A stretch of 5,981 nucleotides of DNA from an uncultured Rhodospirillaceae bacterium (lineage in GTDB: Bacteria; Pseudomonadota; Alphaproteobacteria; RF32; CAG-239): positions 1 through 5,981 of the forward strand of contig OMQZ01000141.1 of assembly GCA_900313355.1 (NCBI GenBank), given 5' to 3'. Each line of letters opens with the position of its first letter. The stretch's first letter is position 1. Shown piece after piece: positions 1 to 5,981 of this stretch. A program made the position numbers and the translations under genes. The notes beneath the pieces were generated by a model. It was not told the DNA's origin, searched no databases, and saw nothing but the letters and a program-made list of their open reading frames with translations.

Positions 1-447
1 CAGATAGATCGGCAAACACTGAGCAATATTTTATGGGTGGCCTATGGTGTTAATCGCGAAGACGGGCGTCGAACAATTCCGACTGCCAGAAATGAAAAAG
101 ACTTATCGGTTTATGTAACCGAGCCGGAAGGCACTTTTTTATATGATGCGGAAGCTAATGTTTTAACAAAAGTTTTAGATAACAGCTTGCTTGATATGTT
201 TCAGACACAGCCCTTTATGGCTAATGTGCCGTTGGTTTTGATTTATGTCGGTTCAACGGCTGATAACAATTATGCGATTATGCATGCAGGGTCGGCGTAT
301 CAAAACGTTGAACTTTATACGGCAACAAATAATTTAGGTTGTGTGGTTCGTGCGCTTTTTGATAAAGAAGCAGTCGCAAAGGCTTTGAATTTGCCTGACG
401 GAGAGCGCGTGATTGTATCACAAGCTATCGGATATGAAGAAGAATAG
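1..447 (+). CDS. Nitroreductase family protein, SagB/ThcOx-like (5' end outside window)
   Basis: This is the C-terminal 148 residues of an FMN-dependent nitroreductase-fold protein. The frame is open from the first base, and the GTG at 37 lies inside a conserved block, so the true start is upstream of the window. Visible family features are the helix and loop LWVAYGVNRE (fragment residues 11-20), then RRTIPTARN (23-31), the region that contacts flavin in this family, then VYVTEPEGTFLYDAEANVL. Later come a central strand PLVLIYVGS and the dimer-interface helix HAGSAYQNVELYTATNNLGCVVRA, followed by the closing strand VIVSQAIGYEEE. Family members use NAD(P)H and FMN to reduce or dehydrogenate small molecules; the substrate here cannot be told. 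The arginine-rich N-terminal FMN motif and any signal peptide would lie off the left edge. The gene is followed immediately by a secreted DUF4139 protein, so the two are probably cotranscribed. Confidence 0.85.
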   Translation, partial: QIDRQTLSNILWVAYGVNREDGRRTIPTARNEKDLSVYVTEPEGTFLYDAEANVLTKVLDNSLLDMFQTQPFMANVPLVLIYVGSTADNNYAIMHAGSAYQNVELYTATNNLGCVVRALFDKEAVAKALNLPDGERVIVSQAIGYEEE

Positions 448-450
448 GAG
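445..450 (+). promoter_or_regulatory. Stop codon fused to Shine-Dalgarno (TAGGAG)
   Basis: The TAG stop of the nitroreductase gene (445-447) shares two bases with an AGGAG ribosome-binding site (446-450). The next ATG is at 458, seven bases further on. This decides the start of the DUF4139 gene at 458, rather than the in-frame TTG at 413 or ATG at 434, neither of which has a comparable site. The arrangement suggests translational coupling. Confidence 0.75.
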
Positions 451-457
451 ATTAAAG

Positions 458-1939
458 ATGCGTTTAAAAACTGTTTTAATGTTATGCGTTTGCGCTTTTA
501 CGCTTAATGTACGGGCTCAGGAGGTCCAAAAATCACTTGCCCAAAATTTAGAAATCAGTATTTACAATAATGATTTGGCTCTTGTTAAAGATTTTCGCCG
601 TGTGAATTTTGAAGAGGGTGTTAATCAAGTTTCTTTAGAGGGCGTGGCTTCAAAAATTAAGCCGACGAGCGTGATTATTTTGGGTGATGATATCCATGTT
701 ATCGAACAAAATTATGATTATGCGTTGCTCACACCTTACAATATTGTCGAAAAATCAGTCGGACAGGTTGTCCAAACAGTTCGCACAAATCCGACGACAG
801 GTTCTCAAATCTTTGATAAAGCCAGATTAATCAGTTTTCAGGGCGGGGTTCCCGTTTTGCAATTTGATTACGGAATCGAAACAGAATTTGACGGCAGGCT
901 TGTTTTTGATCAGCTTCCCGCAGGCTTGAGCCAAAAACCGATTTTGGCGGCGAAAATCTCCAGTGTGCAGGCAGGGCTTAAAAATATTTTGCTTGCTTAT
1001 TTGACGAACGGTATTTCCTGGAATACAAATTATGTTGCGAGTGTTAAAGATGAAAACACGCTTGATTTAGCAGGTTGGGTAAGCATTAACAATCAATCAG
1101 GTGTTTCGTATGAAAATGCGAAAGTTCAACTTATTGCCGGTGATGTTAATGAAGTTCAAACACCGAGCTTGGTACGCGGCGCTGTGATGATGAAGTCTGC
1201 GGATTTTGCGGCAGATTCTCTTAACAGTATGGGAGAAGCCATGCCGGAACAAGAAAGCTTCAGTTCATATCAATTATATACACTTCCGAATAGGACAACC
1301 ATTTTGGATAAGCAAACAAAACAGTTGGCATTGATTGAACAAAATAAAGTAAAATATCATAAAGAGGGCAGGGTTTATTCTCGTCTTTATTTGAGTGGAG
1401 ACTATAAGGCGGAATTTGAAAAAGTTCATCCTTTGGTTTATTATGTTATCAAAAATGATGAAGATTCAAATCTAGGCGTTCCGTTACCGCAAGGTGTTTT
1501 CCGTTTTTATGAAAATGATTCTAAAGGAAATATGCAATTTATCGGCGAAAATTCAATCGGACATGTGGCTAAAGGTGAAAAAATGGAATTGGCTATCGGT
1601 AAGATGTTTGATGTTTTTGTTGACGGTAAGGTTGATAACATTCGCAAAGTTTCGGAAGAAATTATTAAAGATGCGGTTACTGGAAGATGTCCACGTTATA
1701 AAATAGTTCGAGCCTATGATGTTGTTGTTGATTTCCACAATGGCGGACCAAAGGCAGCTGAAATTGTCTTTAAACAAGGGCTAAGGTCAAATACGAAAAT
1801 TGTTCAGGAAAATATTGCCGGTCAAATTTCTGAAAAAAACAGTTCAGAATATGAATGGCAGATTAGTTTGAGCGGTGATGAAGACAAAACGTTGACATTT
1901 ACGGCAGAACAAACCGTTGAAGAAACACAGTGCCATTAA
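458..1939 (+). CDS. Secreted DUF4139 domain-containing protein
   Basis: A 493-residue protein with a Sec signal peptide: basic MRLK, hydrophobic core TVLMLCVCAFTL, and likely cleavage after VRA (residue 20), leaving QEVQ at the mature N-terminus. No lipobox is seen, so it is probably a soluble periplasmic or exported protein. The body fits the DUF4139 family: an N-terminal beta region ISIYNNDLALVKDFRRVNF (about 33-51), a central block NGISWNTNYVASV with GWVSINNQSGVSYENAKVQLIAGDVN (about 184-231), a variable linker around 240-275, and a C-terminal beta domain ending in YEWQISLSGDEDKTLTFTAEQ (about 465-485). The family has no settled biochemical role; some relatives are annotated as mucoidy inhibitors, but I would not transfer that name. 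The start at 458 is chosen for its AGGAG site and because it places the signal peptide at the N-terminus. The gene lies 10 bases after the nitroreductase stop, in an apparent operon, and ends just before a strong terminator. Confidence 0.85.
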   Translation: MRLKTVLMLCVCAFTLNVRAQEVQKSLAQNLEISIYNNDLALVKDFRRVNFEEGVNQVSLEGVASKIKPTSVIILGDDIHVIEQNYDYALLTPYNIVEKSVGQVVQTVRTNPTTGSQIFDKARLISFQGGVPVLQFDYGIETEFDGRLVFDQLPAGLSQKPILAAKISSVQAGLKNILLAYLTNGISWNTNYVASVKDENTLDLAGWVSINNQSGVSYENAKVQLIAGDVNEVQTPSLVRGAVMMKSADFAADSLNSMGEAMPEQESFSSYQLYTLPNRTTILDKQTKQLALIEQNKVKYHKEGRVYSRLYLSGDYKAEFEKVHPLVYYVIKNDEDSNLGVPLPQGVFRFYENDSKGNMQFIGENSIGHVAKGEKMELAIGKMFDVFVDGKVDNIRKVSEEIIKDAVTGRCPRYKIVRAYDVVVDFHNGGPKAAEIVFKQGLRSNTKIVQENIAGQISEKNSSEYEWQISLSGDEDKTLTFTAEQTVEETQCH

Positions 1940-1954
1940 TCATATCTCTTGTGA

Positions 1955-1984
1955 AAAAAAAGACGGGAAAGCCCGTCTTTTTTT
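1955..1984. terminator. Bidirectional intrinsic terminator between convergent genes
   Basis: A perfect 13-bp inverted repeat (1955-1967 with 1972-1984) surrounds a 4-base AAAG loop. The core is GACGGG/CCCGTC, flanked by a run of A on the left and T on the right, so each strand gives a GC-rich stem followed by a U-tract. It sits 15 bases after the DUF4139 stop. Its right arm runs into the TAA stop of the converging minus-strand gene (1983-1985), so one element serves both transcripts. Confidence 0.92.
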
Positions 1985-2960
1985 AATATTCAAAATCTTT
2001 GTCAGAGAACAAAGAAGGACCGGATTGTTTTTTTTGTTTTTCGTTTGAGACGACAAATATACTGTCCGGACCATATAACCCGCCTTTTTCAAATGCGCCC
2101 TTTTTGCCCAAAAGCCTTTTTTCTCCTCTTTCATTGATTGTGCTGAAATGAGAACAAGCTTTATCATATTGTTTCAATTTTTTATAGAAACCTTCCACTT
2201 TATCGCGCGAGCAGAAATGCGCAGACAAATGATAAAGCTTTTCAGTGATATCGCGTCTTAATTCCGTTGTAAAACGTTTTTTTAAGTCAGTGGTGGTTTG
2301 GAAGGGGATTTCATAGGCAAACCCCATTAAATCTTGAGGATTGGCATAAGGCGCGGAACCCCAAAGAATGACATATTTATCAAATTTGTCTTTTACGGAC
2401 TGAGGCTTATGTATATTTTGAAGAGTATCATAGAAAGTTTTACGCAACAGTTCTTTTTTTGTCGGCGGGTTGGTTTTCTTTTGCTGCGTTTTTGCAAGGG
2501 ATTTAAATTTAGATGCTTCTTTATTGAGCAGAATTTTAATTTTAGATTGTTCTCTGCCGTCAGATTGAAACATTTTTGAGGCTTTTTTGAGACTATCGTA
2601 TATTTGAGGAGCTGTTGATAACTTCGGATTATTCAGATATTTCGTGAATTCTTCAAAGCGTTTAATTTTTTTTGCAAGAGCAGTTGAAAGATTTGCCGTC
2701 ATCCTTTCAATGTTTTCGGCACGTCTGGTAATCAGTTCATCTTCTGTGATGTTTTCGACGTAGTATTTTTGGGTTTCACCGAATTGATCCGTTTCTCTTT
2801 TGAGATAGGTTTCATTGGCAGGTAGAAGGTCAACGCCGCTGATTTTGGAAAGATAAAGTAAAGATTCTGATGCTTGGGACGGAAAATCGTTAAGCATCGG
2901 ATTGCCTTCCGTTAAACGTTTGAGAGCATAGGTTTCAAAAATTTCTTTGTCGGTCGGCAT
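1983..2960 (-). CDS. Hypothetical lysine-rich cytoplasmic protein, 325 aa
   Basis: I do not recognise this family. The protein is hydrophilic and rich in Lys, Glu, Ser and Thr. It has no signal peptide and no membrane segment, so it is probably cytoplasmic or a substrate of a non-Sec exporter. Residues 65-160 look mainly helical and charged (VENITEDELITRRAENIERM, then LAKKIKRFEEFTKYL). A basic stretch QQKKTNPPTKKELLRK (159-174) may be a linker between an N-terminal and a C-terminal half. The most conserved-looking segment is YVILWGSAPYANPQDLMGFAYEIPF (196-220), with a possible small globular fold. The C-terminus is a glycine- and lysine-rich tail, KRLLGKKGAFEKGGLYGPDS (281-300), ending in LFSDKDFEY. 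The ATG at 2960-2958 is preceded by AGGAG with an eight-base spacer. The gene follows the GNAT gene with an 11-base gap and was probably cotranscribed with it. Base composition is like its neighbours, so nothing points to recent transfer. Confidence 0.75.
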   Translation of the reverse strand: MPTDKEIFETYALKRLTEGNPMLNDFPSQASESLLYLSKISGVDLLPANETYLKRETDQFGETQKYYVENITEDELITRRAENIERMTANLSTALAKKIKRFEEFTKYLNNPKLSTAPQIYDSLKKASKMFQSDGREQSKIKILLNKEASKFKSLAKTQQKKTNPPTKKELLRKTFYDTLQNIHKPQSVKDKFDKYVILWGSAPYANPQDLMGFAYEIPFQTTTDLKKRFTTELRRDITEKLYHLSAHFCSRDKVEGFYKKLKQYDKACSHFSTINERGEKRLLGKKGAFEKGGLYGPDSIFVVSNEKQKKQSGPSLFSDKDFEY

Positions 2961-2968
2961 TTGTTTGT

Positions 2969-2974
2969 CTCCTA
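2969..2974 (-). promoter_or_regulatory. Stop codon fused to Shine-Dalgarno (TAGGAG, minus strand)
   Basis: On the minus strand the TAG stop of the GNAT gene (2974-2972) overlaps the AGGAG site (2973-2969) that serves the ATG of the unknown 325-residue protein at 2960. It is the same six-base stop/ribosome-site fusion seen at 445-450, and it supports translational coupling within the two-gene operon. Confidence 0.7.
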
Positions 2975-3409
2975 TATCTTTTTCACCATTTTTGCAAAAG
3001 TGATGCCTTGTTCTTCAAAAACGCTGCCTTCTTGTTTAAAACCAAGTTTTTCATAAAACGCAACGACGGACAACATGGCGTGCATTACAATTTTGGTATA
3101 TCCGGCTTCTTTGGAGCGTTTGATGGCATATTCAACCAAAGCCCGACCAACGCCTTCACCTTGATGGACAGGATCAACAGCAACCTGCATTAAACGGATT
3201 TCGTGATCATTGACGGGAGCTAAAATCAGCCCGCCGATGAGCTTATCATCCAAACTTTCAATACATCCGATATGAAGATATGAAATTTCTTTATCTCTGA
3301 ATGAATCCAAAAATTTTAATCCGAGAGGTTCCAAAAGGACTTTATATCTCAGTTCGACCAACTCATCATAGCGTGTTGAGCCAAAATCAACATCAATCAT
3401 TTTTTTCAT
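2972..3409 (-). CDS. GNAT family N-acetyltransferase
   Basis: A 145-residue single-domain GNAT enzyme, expected to transfer an acetyl group from acetyl-CoA to an amine of a small molecule or protein. Strand beta-4 is IRLMQVAVDP (71-80), followed by motif A, QGEGVG (83-88), which is the pyrophosphate-binding loop of the form Q-x-x-G-x-G/A. Motif B is AFYEKLGF (117-124); Tyr119 is the usual general acid position. The opening LRYKVLLEPLGL and the closing GSVFEEQGITFAKM resemble the COG2153 (ElaA/YjcF-like) subgroup, where the substrate is mostly unknown, so no specific name is given. Length is normal for the family. The ATG at 3409 has GGAG (3422-3419) nine bases upstream; the Met at residue 4 is too far from that site. 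It is the first gene of a two-gene minus-strand operon and is divergent from lepA. Confidence 0.88.
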   Translation of the reverse strand: MKKMIDVDFGSTRYDELVELRYKVLLEPLGLKFLDSFRDKEISYLHIGCIESLDDKLIGGLILAPVNDHEIRLMQVAVDPVHQGEGVGRALVEYAIKRSKEAGYTKIVMHAMLSVVAFYEKLGFKQEGSVFEEQGITFAKMVKKI

Positions 3410-3432
3410 AATTTTTTACTCCGTTTTATGTT

Positions 3433-3505
3433 TTGCCTTTATTAAAACATATTTTCTAATTTTTTTCAATATTATATTGCATAAAGTAAAAAAATAATTT
3501 ATCAA
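3433..3505 (+). promoter_or_regulatory. Candidate promoter region for lepA
   Basis: Two weak forward candidates are visible: TTGCCT (3433-3438) with TCTAAT (3455-3460) at 16-base spacing, and TTGCAT (3477-3482) with TATCAA (3500-3505) at 17-base spacing. The first would give a leader near 67 bases and the second one near 22 bases. The first overlaps the minus-strand candidate, so the divergent units may compete for polymerase. The ribosome site AGGGA (3519-3523) lies 10 bases before the lepA ATG. Confidence 0.3.
3441..3469 (-). promoter_or_regulatory. Candidate sigma-70-type promoter for the GNAT operon
   Basis: Reading the minus strand, TTGAAA (3469-3464) and TTTAAT (3446-3441) are separated by exactly 17 bases; each matches the housekeeping consensus at five of six positions. 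Transcription would start near 3434, leaving a leader of about 25 bases that contains the GGAG site. A perfect TATAAT also occurs on this strand at 3476-3471 but without a good -35 box. The region is so AT-rich that chance matches are expected. Confidence 0.45.
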
Positions 3506-3533
3506 TAGCCCATATTACAGGGAATAAAAACAA

Positions 3534-5336
3534 ATGACAGATTTGAGTTTGATACGAAATTTTGCGATTATTGCGCATATAGACCATGGAAAATCTACTC
3601 TTGCAGATCGTATGATTGAATATTGCGGCGGATTATCCGCGCGCGAGATGACAGAGCAGGTTTTAGATTCTATGGATATCGAAAAAGAACGCGGAATTAC
3701 CATTAAAGCGCAAACCGTTCGTTTAAATTATAAGGCCAAAGACGGAAAAACTTATCAGCTCAATTTGATGGATACTCCCGGACATGTTGACTTTTCATAT
3801 GAAGTTTCACGTTCGCTTGCTTCTTGTGAGGGGAGCGTTTTGGTGGTGGATGCAACACAGGGTGTCGAAGCTCAAACACTTGCTAATGTCTATTTGGCAA
3901 TTGACAATAATCATGAGATTTTGCCTGTTTTAAACAAGGTTGATTTGCCTTCGGCTGATAGCGAGAAAGTTAAACAGCAAATAGAAGACGTTATCGGTCT
4001 TGATGCCTCGAATGCCATTGAAACATCAGGAAAAACCGGCTTAGGCGTTCCTGAGCTTCTAGAAGCGATTGTTGAGCGGTTGCCGGCTCCGAATGGAGAT
4101 GAAAACGCGCCGTTAAAAGCTTTGTTGATTGACAGCTGGTATGATTCATATCTTGGTGTTGTTATTTTGGTTCGTATTCATGATGGTGTTTTAAGGAAAA
4201 AAACAAATATCAGAATGATGTCAAACGGCGCTGTCTATCAAGTTGATAAGGTGGGTATTTTTACACCTAAAATGCAAGATATTGATGCGCTTTATCCGGG
4301 AGAGGTCGGCTTTATTACGGCAAGCATTAAATCGGTTAGCGATACGAGCGTTGGGGATACAATAACAGATAACAAAAACCCGTGTGATAAAGCCTTGGAT
4401 GGTTTTAAGCCTTCCGTTCCGGTTGTTTTTTGTTCTATATTTCCGACAGATTCAAGCCAATATGAAGCGCTCAAAGATGCGCTCGCAAAGCTCAAATTAA
4501 ATGATGCAAGTATTGATTATACAAACGAAAATTCAGAAGCTTTAGGTCTTGGCTTTCGTTGCGGATTTTTAGGACTTCTTCATATGGAAATTATAGAAGA
4601 ACGAATCGGGCGAGAGTTTGATTTGGATATTATTACAACGGCTCCATCGGTTGCTTATAAGATTCATCTTTCAGATGGATCTGATATAATGCTTCATAAT
4701 CCGGCAGATATGCCTGACCTATCAACCGTGCGTTCTATTGAAGAGCCGATGGTTCGCGCAACGATTTTGGTGCCGGATAATTATTTAGGCGCAGTCTTAA
4801 AACTTTGTACGGAACGCAGAGGTGAGCAAGTCGAGCTGACTTATGTGGGGAGCCGTGCGATGGTTGTTTATAATATTCCTTTAAATGAAATTGTTTTTGA
4901 TTTTTACGACAGGCTGAAATCTATTACAAGCGGGTATGCCAGCTTTGATTATGAACTGACAGGCTATCAGGAATCTGATTTGGTTAAGGTTCAGATTCTG
5001 ATTAATGAAGAACCTGTTGATGCGCTTGCGTTTTTATGCCACAGGACAGAGGCAGAGGCAAGGGGGCGTCAAATTTGTGAACGTTTGAAAGATTTAATTC
5101 CGAGACACTTATTTAAAATTCCGATACAGGCAGCTATCGGCGGTCGTACTGTTGCACGTGAGACAATTTCAGCTTTGCGCAAAGATGTTACGGCAAAGTG
5201 TTATGGCGGTGACGTGACGCGTAAGCGTAAGCTTCTTGATAAACAAAAAAAAGGTAAACAGCGTATGCGCCAGTTCGGCAAAGTTGAAGTTCCTCAATCC
5301 GCTTTTATTGAAGCTTTACGTATCGGCGATGATTAA
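3534..5336 (+). CDS. lepA: Translation elongation factor 4 (LepA/EF4)
   Basis: A complete 600-residue LepA, the usual family length. This ribosome-binding GTPase is related to EF-G and has been linked to back-translocation, stress translation and 30S biogenesis. GTPase motifs appear in order: G1 AHIDHGKST (14-22), G2 RGITI (53-57), G3 DTPGH (80-84, with catalytic His84), G4 NKVD (134-137) and G5 SGKTG (165-169). After the beta-barrel domain II comes [13 protein letters not shown] (341-353), characteristic of LepA. The LepA-specific C-terminal domain is intact: [10 protein letters not shown] from 536, CYGGD (556-560), and a basic [17 protein letters not shown] stretch leading into QFGKVEVP (580-587). 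The G5 triplet is SGK where many GTPases have SAK, probably a harmless variant. The ATG at 3534 follows an AGGGA site at 10-base spacing. In many bacteria lepA precedes lepB; here it does not. No strong terminator follows it. Sequence style is alphaproteobacterial. Confidence 0.98.
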   Translation: MTDLSLIRNFAIIAHIDHGKSTLADRMIEYCGGLSAREMTEQVLDSMDIEKERGITIKAQTVRLNYKAKDGKTYQLNLMDTPGHVDFSYEVSRSLASCEGSVLVVDATQGVEAQTLANVYLAIDNNHEILPVLNKVDLPSADSEKVKQQIEDVIGLDASNAIETSGKTGLGVPELLEAIVERLPAPNGDENAPLKALLIDSWYDSYLGVVILVRIHDGVLRKKTNIRMMSNGAVYQVDKVGIFTPKMQDIDALYPGEVGFITASIKSVSDTSVGDTITDNKNPCDKALDGFKPSVPVVFCSIFPTDSSQYEALKDALAKLKLNDASIDYTNENSEALGLGFRCGFLGLLHMEIIEERIGREFDLDIITTAPSVAYKIHLSDGSDIMLHNPADMPDLSTVRSIEEPMVRATILVPDNYLGAVLKLCTERRGEQVELTYVGSRAMVVYNIPLNEIVFDFYDRLKSITSGYASFDYELTGYQESDLVKVQILINEEPVDALAFLCHRTEAEARGRQICERLKDLIPRHLFKIPIQAAIGGRTVARETISALRKDVTAKCYGGDVTRKRKLLDKQKKGKQRMRQFGKVEVPQSAFIEALRIGDD

Positions 5337-5390
5337 GTGCTGATTTTATAAAGTTTTCCAAACTCAAAAAAATATTCTTGATTTTTAATT

Positions 5391-5408
5391 TCAAGGTGGT
5401 AGCCTTGA
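5391..5408 (+). other. Small hairpin after lepA
   Basis: TCAAGG (5391-5396) and CCTTGA (5403-5408) form a perfect 6-bp inverted repeat around a 6-base TGGTAG loop, 55 bases after the lepA stop. No T-run follows, so it is a poor intrinsic terminator. It could be a protein-binding palindrome for the downstream gene, a transcript-end structure, or chance. Confidence 0.3.
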
Positions 5409-5419
5409 TCTCACTTGAT

Positions 5420-5425
5420 TATAAT
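5420..5425 (+). promoter_or_regulatory. Candidate -10 box (TATAAT) for the 161-aa gene
   Basis: A perfect TATAAT lies 21 bases before the ATG at 5447. Transcription would begin near 5432, leaving a leader of only about 15 bases. No good -35 box exists at 16-18 bases upstream (the sequence there is close to TGGTAG), so activation by a bound factor, perhaps at the CTTGAT copies just upstream, is possible but unproven. Confidence 0.35.
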
Positions 5426-5446
5426 TATTCCTAATTTTATACTATT

Positions 5447-5932
5447 ATGAAGAAAAAACTAATTATTAAGTATGTCGGCCAGAAAATGGCCAAGTTGGAG
5501 CCGATTGTCGCTGAAGCAAAGCAGATTTGGGATGAGAAAAAGTACGTGGAGTTCGTGGAATCCCTCGACGCTTGCAAAGATGTTGATTTGTCGTTGAAGC
5601 GTCAGATTGAAGTGATACTGAGGAAACGTTTTGATTTGGTGCCTCACAAGTGCGTTTTCTACAAGCCTACCATCGGGCAGTGGATTTCCGATTTGATCGG
5701 ACGCTATACGACAGACGACATTCTTTGTGCTTTCTCTCAGGCGTCCGGATTGCCTGTGGAGTGCTTCAAAGAAGGAACAATCGGCGATATTCTCAACAGA
5801 CCTTTTTTGGAGGATTTGGTGGAACTGTTGGAAGTAGCTACGGGAAGAAAACTTCTCAAGTACGGCCATCTCTACCATCTCTCCGATTCGTTTACCTACG
5901 CGCAGTTAGCAGCTTTTTTTGCGACCGAGTAG
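5447..5932 (+). CDS. Hypothetical protein, 161 aa, compositionally atypical
   Basis: I do not recognise this family. The predicted protein is soluble, mostly helical, with no signal peptide or membrane span; the N-terminal MKKKLIIKYVGQKMAKL is basic. It may hold three degenerate units, each a hydrophobic helix, a short turn and a second short helix: about 54-80 (IEVILRKRFDLV to TIGQWI), 92-116 (ILCAFSQASGLPV to TIGDIL) and 124-158 (LVELLEVATGRKL to YAQLAAFF). TIG recurs at 75-77 and 111-113. Hand count of bases 5521-5880 gives 167/360 G+C (46%), clearly above lepA. All six Gln codons are CAG and five of seven Tyr codons are TAC, unlike the AT-ending preference nearby. No Shine-Dalgarno precedes the ATG at 5447, and none precedes the internal Met14 either, so the start is uncertain. 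It has its own terminator. Acquisition from another genome is a reasonable inference. A 139-codon antisense frame inside it is taken as a shadow because the terminator and TATAAT fit the plus strand. Confidence 0.7.
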   Translation: MKKKLIIKYVGQKMAKLEPIVAEAKQIWDEKKYVEFVESLDACKDVDLSLKRQIEVILRKRFDLVPHKCVFYKPTIGQWISDLIGRYTTDDILCAFSQASGLPVECFKEGTIGDILNRPFLEDLVELLEVATGRKLLKYGHLYHLSDSFTYAQLAAFFATE

Positions 5933-5946
5933 GGTTTCGTGCTTCT

Positions 5947-5978
5947 GCTCTTGCGATGAAAATCGCAAGGGCTTTTTT
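5947..5978 (+). terminator. Intrinsic terminator with GAAA tetraloop
   Basis: An 11-bp stem (5947-5957 with 5962-5972, containing one G-T wobble) is closed by a GAAA tetraloop (5958-5961) and followed directly by six T (5973-5978). It lies 14 bases after the stop of the 161-residue gene and terminates plus-strand transcripts, possibly including read-through from lepA. Confidence 0.93.
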
Positions 5979-5981
5979 ATA

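Noticed and set aside
37..447. GTG at 37 as a true nitroreductase start
   Set aside because: The frame is open to base 1, and residues before the GTG (LSNILW) belong to the conserved block, so the gene starts outside the window.
413..457. Upstream TTG (413) or ATG (434) as starts of the DUF4139 gene
   Set aside because: They lack a Shine-Dalgarno, overlap the nitroreductase gene and put a basic extension before the signal peptide; ATG at 458 has a well-placed AGGAG.
1940..2167. 75-codon minus-strand frame overlapping the end of the 325-aa gene
   Set aside because: It overlaps a longer coding frame on the same strand and runs through the terminator hairpin; a shadow frame.
3008..3193. Small plus-strand frame opposite the GNAT gene
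   Set aside because: It is antisense to the conserved GNAT motifs and has no independent support.
5245..5252. Run of eight A in lepA as a programmed frameshift site
   Set aside because: The frame continues through the conserved LepA C-terminus with normal length, and Lys-rich sequence is expected there.
5391..5408. Hairpin after lepA as an intrinsic terminator
   Set aside because: The stem is only 6 bp and is not followed by a T-run; kept only as a low-confidence structural element.
5459..5878. 139-codon antisense open frame on the minus strand
   Set aside because: It lies wholly within the 161-aa gene, lacks a convincing start context and has no terminator on its strand; the + strand signals fit the other gene.
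1..5981. CRISPR array, insertion sequence, tRNA, rRNA or riboswitch
   Set aside because: No regularly spaced direct repeats, transposase motifs, cloverleaf arms or long structured leader were seen on either strand; short or diverged elements could escape reading by eye.

Overview
The window reads as an AT-rich chromosomal segment (four hand-counted 60-base lines of lepA give about 38% GC) from a bacterium that is probably alphaproteobacterial. The main evidence is the complete LepA/EF4 protein. Its stretches around [19 protein letters not shown] and in the C-terminal [23 protein letters not shown] region look like alphaproteobacterial LepA. Low GC with this type of LepA would fit a host- or gut-associated lineage, but that is inference.

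Layout, left to right. (1) Bases 1-1939, + strand: the 3' part of a SagB/ThcOx-like nitroreductase gene, followed with almost no gap by a secreted DUF4139-domain protein. The nitroreductase stop codon is fused to the Shine-Dalgarno sequence of the next gene. (2) Bases 1955-1984: a strong hairpin terminator shared by two converging transcription units. (3) Bases 1983-3409, - strand: a two-gene operon of a GNAT acetyltransferase followed by a 325-residue lysine-rich protein I do not recognise, again with stop codon and Shine-Dalgarno fused. (4) Bases 3410-3533: a very AT-rich divergent promoter region. (5) Bases 3534-5336, + strand: lepA, intact at 600 codons. (6) Bases 5337-5446: a spacer with a TATAAT box, three CTTGAT copies and a small hairpin. 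(7) Bases 5447-5932, + strand: a 161-residue unknown protein whose base composition (about 46% GC) and codon choice differ from its neighbours, closed by a textbook GAAA-tetraloop terminator at the right edge.

The genes do not form one pathway. LepA is a housekeeping translation GTPase. The nitroreductase and DUF4139 genes form one transcription unit, and the GNAT and unknown genes another. No mobile element, CRISPR array, tRNA or rRNA is visible. The parts least explained by known families are the 325-residue protein and the compositionally distinct 161-residue protein, which may carry three degenerate internal repeats.
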